From: Candidatus Poribacteria bacterium
Lineage (GTDB): Bacteria; Poribacteria; WGA-4E; WGA-3G
Direction: 5' to 3'
Length of the DNA stretch: 64,000 nt
Assembly: GCA_958295945.1 (NCBI GenBank)
Contig: OY282386.1
Location: 2,369,864 to 2,433,863 of the forward strand
Below, piece after piece: positions 60,119 to 64,000 of this stretch (positions are counted from its first letter, which is position 1; the number at the start of each line of letters is the position of its first letter). Under the pieces are notes generated by a model. The model was not told the DNA's origin and searched no databases. It saw only the letters and a program-made list of their open reading frames with translations. A program made the translations under genes and the position numbers.

Positions 60119-60514
60119 TTATGCGGTAGAACATAGTGTGACCTGTGCCACAGCGTAAACAGCGGTGTGTGAAAGACTTACATAGGTATTGACAATTCCA
60201 ATTTCAGATGCACACTGTTTGACTTTTCCGTGCAAAATGAGTGAAGGTTTACCAACAGAATCAGGACAAATTTCTACGTCCTGCCAGTTCATCCCAACTG
60301 TTAGTCCCGTACCAAGTGCCTTCAGAGTTGCCTCTTTTGCAGCGAACCGTGCTGCGAGCCTTCCATAACGCGTTGGTGTTTCACCACAATATTTAAGTTC
60401 TTGTGACGTATAGACACGGTGCTCAAACCTACTTCCCCATCTAAGAGAAAGTCGTTTAATCCGCTCAACTTCAATAATATCTATGCCAATTCCTTGAATC
60501 TTTTGTTGAAGCAT
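60119..60514 (-). CDS. acpS: Holo-[acyl-carrier-protein] synthase
   Basis: AcpS transfers the phosphopantetheine arm of CoA to ACP. The 131-residue protein has GIGIDIIEVERIKRL, the catalytic RLAARFAAKEATLKALGTGL, WQDVEI and VSLSHTAVYAVAQV, all present. The ATG at 60514 is preferred to the TTG before it. It is the last gene of the ftsH-folP-acpS series on this strand. Confidence 0.95.
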   Translation of the reverse strand: MLQQKIQGIGIDIIEVERIKRLSLRWGSRFEHRVYTSQELKYCGETPTRYGRLAARFAAKEATLKALGTGLTVGMNWQDVEICPDSVGKPSLILHGKVKQCASEIGIVNTYVSLSHTAVYAVAQVTLCSTA

Positions 60515-60538
60515 CAATTTAGGTGAGTTAGTAATACT

Positions 60539-61366
60539 TTATCTATGAAGAACATCAGTCATCCGCGCTGCACGGACGGTTTCTTTTACATCGTGAACAC
60601 GCACAATATCAGCACCATGAGCAATTGCCCAACACACAGTTGCAAGAGTTCCTTCTACTCTATCGGTTACGGGTAGATCTAAGAGACTACCAATAAAGGA
60701 TTTCCGTGATGTGCCTATTAAAATAGGTTTATTTAGACGTTTGAATTCTTCAAGTTTTTTTAATATTTCTAAGTTCTGATCGATAGTTTTTCCAAATCCG
60801 ATGCCAGGATCAATAATTATCCTGTCAGGGTCAATTCCATTTTGAGATGCATTGTCTATCCAATTCTCAAATGCGTTTTTCACCTCCTGCACAACATCCA
60901 CATATTTGGGGTTGAATTGCATAGTGCGGGGTGTTCCCTGCATGTGCATCAAAATGACACCTGCTTCCGTATCGGCTGCGATGCGTGCCATAGCATTATC
61001 ACCACGTAGTGCTGTAATATCGTTGATGATGTGTGCTCCAGATTCAATAGCCTGTTTTGCCACAACTGACTTAGTAGTATCAATTGAGATTAAGACATCT
61101 AATTGTTCAGAAGCAAGTGCTTTTATAATAGGCAACACCCGATCTAATTCTATGGATTCTGAGACCGGTTCCGCGCCTGGTCGTGAAGATTCCCCACCGA
61201 TATCAATTATAGTAGCACCAACTGCCACCATGTTTTTGGCGTGCGTAATCGCGTTGTCAAGGTTTAGATATACACCACCATCTGAAAATGAGTCTGGAGT
61301 AATATTGAGGACACCCATGATATGGGTGCTGTCGCCAAATTCGAGTTTTTTACCTCTGCATATCAT
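60539..61366 (-). CDS. folP: Dihydropteroate synthase
   Basis: FolP condenses p-aminobenzoate with the pterin diphosphate in folate synthesis. Motifs: [73 protein letters not shown] and GTSRKSFIG, with [14 protein letters not shown] at the end. The sulfonamide-target residues look normal. The start overlaps the ftsH stop codon (ATGA), so the two are coupled, an order (ftsH-folP) common in bacteria. Confidence 0.96.
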   Translation of the reverse strand: MICRGKKLEFGDSTHIMGVLNITPDSFSDGGVYLNLDNAITHAKNMVAVGATIIDIGGESSRPGAEPVSESIELDRVLPIIKALASEQLDVLISIDTTKSVVAKQAIESGAHIINDITALRGDNAMARIAADTEAGVILMHMQGTPRTMQFNPKYVDVVQEVKNAFENWIDNASQNGIDPDRIIIDPGIGFGKTIDQNLEILKKLEEFKRLNKPILIGTSRKSFIGSLLDLPVTDRVEGTLATVCWAIAHGADIVRVHDVKETVRAARMTDVLHR

Positions 61367-63282
61367 GTGAGGGGTCTTGTTGGCAACTGTGGCCGGGGAC
61401 CAAGGATTTCTTCAATCTCCTCGGTAATAAGTGTTTCACGTTCTAATAGGGCATCAGCAAGCATTTTCAAACCTTCAAGGTTCGACTCAATAATCTGTTT
61501 CGCGTTTTCATAGCATTCCATTACAATATCGTGCACTGCTTTGTCAATTGCAATTGCAGTCTGTTCGCTGTAATCTTGGTGAACCGCCAATTCTTTGCCG
61601 AGAAAAATCTGTTCGTCTCTTTTGCCATAGGTTAAAGGTCCTAATGGACTCATTCCCCATCGGGTAACCATATATCGTGCAAGTTGTGTCGCTCTTTCAA
61701 AGTCATTCTGTGCACCAGTCGTCTGTTCATCCAAGATAATCTCTTCTGCAACACGTCCCCCCATAAATACAATGATATCTGCAATAAGTTTCTTTCTATT
61801 GGGATTAATACGTTCTTCAAGCGGGAGGAGTGCAGTGAGACCGAGAGCTCTACCACGTGGTACGATTGTACATTTATAGTTCGGATCACTTTCGGGGACA
61901 AAGTGCGACAGCAGGGCATGTCCAGCTTCATGGTAGGCAGTGTTGCGTCTTTCTTGGTCACTAATGACTAAACTTCGACGTTCGGGCCCCATTAAAACTC
62001 GGTCTTTCGCTTCGTCAAAGCATGCCATGTCAATGTTTTCCTTATCCTCCCGTGCAGCGAGGAGTGCAGCTTCGTTCGCCATATTCTTAAGGTCTGCGCC
62101 TGAAAAGCCTGGTGTCGCTTTCGCTAAAATTTCTAAGTTGACATCCTCTGAAATTTTAAAAGGTTCTTTTGTGTGAACATCAAGAATGGCTTTTCTACCA
62201 CGAACATCTGGTAAATCAACGATGATCTGTCGATCAAATCTACCGGGTCTCAATAATGCTGGATCCAAAACATCCGGACGGTTAGTCGCAGCGATCATTA
62301 TCACTGTTTCTGATTCTTCAAATCCTTGCATTTGTACAAGGAGTGCGTTCAGGGTTTGTTCACGTTCATCGTGTCCTCCACCGATACCTGCTCCACGATG
62401 CCTACCAACAGCGTCCAGTTCATCAATAAAAATAATACACGGTGCGTTCTTCTTGCCTGTTTCAAATAGGTCTCTGACCCTTGAAGCACCTACACCAACA
62501 AACATCTCAACAAAATCGGAACCGCTGATACTGTAAAATGGAACTTCTGCTTCACCTGCGACTGCTTTAGCCAACATCGTTTTGCCAGTTCCAGGTGGTC
62601 CTACTAACAAGACACCTTTAGGTATTGTTCCACCGAGACGTTCATATTTCTTTGGTGCTTTGAGAAAATGGATAACTTCTTCAAGGGCATCCTTTGCTTC
62701 ATCAACACCAGCGACATCCTCAAAGGTTACCGGCTTTTCGTTTTCAGTGTGAAGTTTTGCCCGACTTTTCCCAAAGGAAAGGGCACGGTTGCCGCTGCCC
62801 TGCATCTGACGGGATAGGAAAATCATCAAACCCAAGAAAATCAATAACGGGACAACTGTAGTGCCAAACACAAGTAACCAGTCAGGGAAATTTGATCTGG
62901 GTTTGATATTATAACGGATCCCTTCATCTTTCAGTTTCTCCTGTAGTTTGTAATCTTCACTGGTGTCACGACTGGTTTTAAAAGTTCCATTCCACCTTTT
63001 ATGGGGATATATAGGGTTTTCAAGGGTCTGCTGTTCAAGAAGTCTATTCACTTTCTCCTTATGAAACTTACCTTCAACCCACTCGTCATCAAGAATAAGA
63101 TATCCTTCAAAAGGAATGCCTTGTTTATCTATGGATTCCTTAGAGATGTAGTCATGAAAATCGGATGTTGGCATCTCGTATACTTGGTCACCACGGTTGA
63201 TAATTTGGTAAATAGTAACAACAACAACCAATCCCAAGATAAACCACACGAACATGTTTTTTGTGTTCTTGTTCACAACCAA
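61363..63282 (-). CDS. ftsH: ATP-dependent zinc metalloprotease FtsH
   Basis: FtsH is the membrane-anchored AAA+ protease of quality control. The 639-residue protein has transmembrane segments at about 11-28 and 136-158 flanking a periplasmic loop, Walker A GPPGTGKT (228-235), [14 protein letters not shown], the SRH segment [20 protein letters not shown] and the zinc site HEAGH near residue 455, with [16 protein letters not shown] downstream. The periplasmic part is typical in length. It is the first gene of ftsH-folP-acpS and has a good promoter 160 nt upstream. Confidence 0.97.
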   Translation of the reverse strand: MVVNKNTKNMFVWFILGLVVVVTIYQIINRGDQVYEMPTSDFHDYISKESIDKQGIPFEGYLILDDEWVEGKFHKEKVNRLLEQQTLENPIYPHKRWNGTFKTSRDTSEDYKLQEKLKDEGIRYNIKPRSNFPDWLLVFGTTVVPLLIFLGLMIFLSRQMQGSGNRALSFGKSRAKLHTENEKPVTFEDVAGVDEAKDALEEVIHFLKAPKKYERLGGTIPKGVLLVGPPGTGKTMLAKAVAGEAEVPFYSISGSDFVEMFVGVGASRVRDLFETGKKNAPCIIFIDELDAVGRHRGAGIGGGHDEREQTLNALLVQMQGFEESETVIMIAATNRPDVLDPALLRPGRFDRQIIVDLPDVRGRKAILDVHTKEPFKISEDVNLEILAKATPGFSGADLKNMANEAALLAAREDKENIDMACFDEAKDRVLMGPERRSLVISDQERRNTAYHEAGHALLSHFVPESDPNYKCTIVPRGRALGLTALLPLEERINPNRKKLIADIIVFMGGRVAEEIILDEQTTGAQNDFERATQLARYMVTRWGMSPLGPLTYGKRDEQIFLGKELAVHQDYSEQTAIAIDKAVHDIVMECYENAKQIIESNLEGLKMLADALLERETLITEEIEEILGPRPQLPTRPLT

Positions 63283-63355
63283 TCGCCTCGTTTTCTATAT
63301 CAAAGTTAATTGGACTTATTAGTATGCTGTAGACATCGGCATACATCAAGGATAG

Positions 63356-63372
63356 GTACTCAATTTGAGTAC
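63356..63372. promoter_or_regulatory. Palindrome in the ftsH leader
   Basis: GTACTCA-ATT-TGAGTAC is a perfect inverted repeat of 7-bp arms in the 160-nt leader of ftsH; a second one, GTATGC..GCATAC, lies at 63322-63344. They could be operators or RNA structures. The rest of the 520-bp gene-free stretch to 63802 shows only the promoters listed. Confidence 0.3.
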
Positions 63373-63449
63373 AATCAAGCCATTTTGTATCTTACTGTTT
63401 ACTCTGCGTCTGTTGATAGTGTAATATACGTCTAATTCTTTTTCAACAA

Positions 63450-63478
63450 ATTATAACACACTTTTTGCTAAATATCAA
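63450..63478 (-). promoter_or_regulatory. Sigma70-like promoter for ftsH
   Basis: On the minus strand TTGATA (63478-63473), 17 nt and TATAAT (63455-63450). Transcription would begin near 63443, giving a leader of about 160 nt. Confidence 0.65.
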
Positions 63479-63740
63479 CTGAATTTGAAAGAATCCTGTC
63501 CAAATCAACGTATAGACCTATACTCATGACATTTTGTTCGTAATGATTTGGTTAAGAGTTACATGCAAAAAAACACCAAAGACATCAATAGTTCGTTAAG
63601 GACGTTATGTTCATTTTCTATGTCTTTCCTATGTGACTTAAAAGTCGGGTTTACAAAGTTCTGCAGTAACAGATAACAGAGAATCCGATGATGATTAGAC
63701 ACAGCAATCCGTTAAGGACAATACTCAAAATAAATTTCAT

Positions 63741-63770
63741 TTGACAGTAACAAAATTCCCATGATATACT
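63741..63770 (+). promoter_or_regulatory. Sigma70-like promoter for the right-edge gene
   Basis: TTGACA, an 18-nt spacer and TATACT lie about 32 nt upstream of the ATG at 63803. Confidence 0.65.
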
Positions 63771-63802
63771 AAAGTCAATCATGTCTAAAGGAGGCATCTT
63801 CT

Positions 63803-64000
63803 ATGCGTAAAAAGATTCTTTTGACTGGTATTCTGTTGATAACAGTATTCTCTTATGCTTTAGGGCATCTAAGAGATGAAAATCTTCAGAATTTTCAATA
63901 TAACGCGGAACTTGTTTCTGTTGCCCCTATCGTAGATGGGTATCTTGATGACCCAGTGTGGGATGATGTTTTGCCTGCAAAACTAAAACAAGACATTCTT
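63803..64000 (+). CDS. Secreted protein with CBM9-like start (partial)
   Basis: The gene runs off the right edge; 66 residues are visible. A signal peptide (KKILLTGILLITVFSYALG) is followed by VAPIVDGYLDDPVWDDVLPA. The pattern P-x-(V/I)-DG-x-L-D-x-x-x-W is the opening of the CBM9-like/DUF5916-type carbohydrate-binding domain seen in many secreted proteins. AAAGGAGG precedes the ATG by eight bases. Confidence 0.75.
   Translation, partial: MRKKILLTGILLITVFSYALGHLRDENLQNFQYNAELVSVAPIVDGYLDDPVWDDVLPAKLKQDIL

Noticed and set aside
1-64000. CRISPR array, rRNA or tRNA genes
   Set aside because: No regularly spaced direct repeats, no cas-like protein, and no recognisable rRNA or tRNA sequence was seen on either strand.

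Overview
The window is about 64 kb of AT-rich bacterial chromosome, gene-dense and with no rRNA or tRNA gene that I can see. The genes suggest a Gram-negative-type heterotrophic bacterium: lipoproteins, beta-barrel outer-membrane proteins, c-type cytochromes, a futalosine-route menaquinone gene, ECF sigma factor, many WD40/TPR/PQQ propeller proteins, ISKra4-type insertion sequences, and dense palindromic intergenic repeats. This combination resembles Candidatus Poribacteria; that is inference from style, not a marker-based placement. TGA serves as an ordinary stop in most genes (for example ftsH, which overlaps folP as ATGA).

Layout. 1-1.8 kb: a di-heme porin-like protein and a cytochrome P460 lipoprotein. 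2-7.5 kb: ftsY, an ECF sigma factor, a MarR regulator fused to a ferritin-like domain, an ABC-F ATPase and a homoserine-kinase-like protein. 7.6-13.8 kb: a type II restriction-modification pair and a TPR/WD40/TPR operon. 13.8-16.4 kb: holB-tmk framed by MITE-like repeats. 16.4-25.7 kb: recJ-rsh, rpmB, a lipoprotein, ksgA, coaBC, gmk and a four-cluster ferredoxin.

25.77-30.45 kb holds the most exciting content. Three tandem paralogous genes are each interrupted at the same place by an in-frame TGA directly after a Cys codon. Homology continues without a break on both sides. In all three a short hairpin lies 17 nt after the TGA, with a compensatory base-pair change in one copy. I read these as three selenoproteins of 512-525 aa: a novel N-terminal domain followed by a thioredoxin-like domain with a vicinal Cys-Sec pair. 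They lie immediately upstream of the four-cluster ferredoxin.

30.6-38.4 kb: a DUF104 antitoxin-like gene, leuD, then an accessory island: a MITE-like element with a nested palindrome, an ISAs1 derivative with perfect terminal repeats and target duplication, a broken queC-like gene, a degraded IS that interrupts a further gene, a second restriction-modification pair, and an iron alcohol dehydrogenase. 38.5-44.2 kb: an Rpn remnant, a PQQ/TolB-propeller lipoprotein and two diverged ISKra4-family elements placed end to end. 44.3-64 kb: argG, a DprA-like/phosphoribosyltransferase pair, an M6 metalloprotease, a zinc-ribbon protein, a flotillin-like protein with hendecad repeats, a beta-gamma-crystallin/ThuA-like fusion, a SdiA-regulated-like propeller, mqnD, an RNA methyltransferase, a GcvH-like protein lacking the lipoyl lysine, a YigZ homologue, an outer-membrane protein, acpS, folP, ftsH, and the start of a secreted protein at the right edge.
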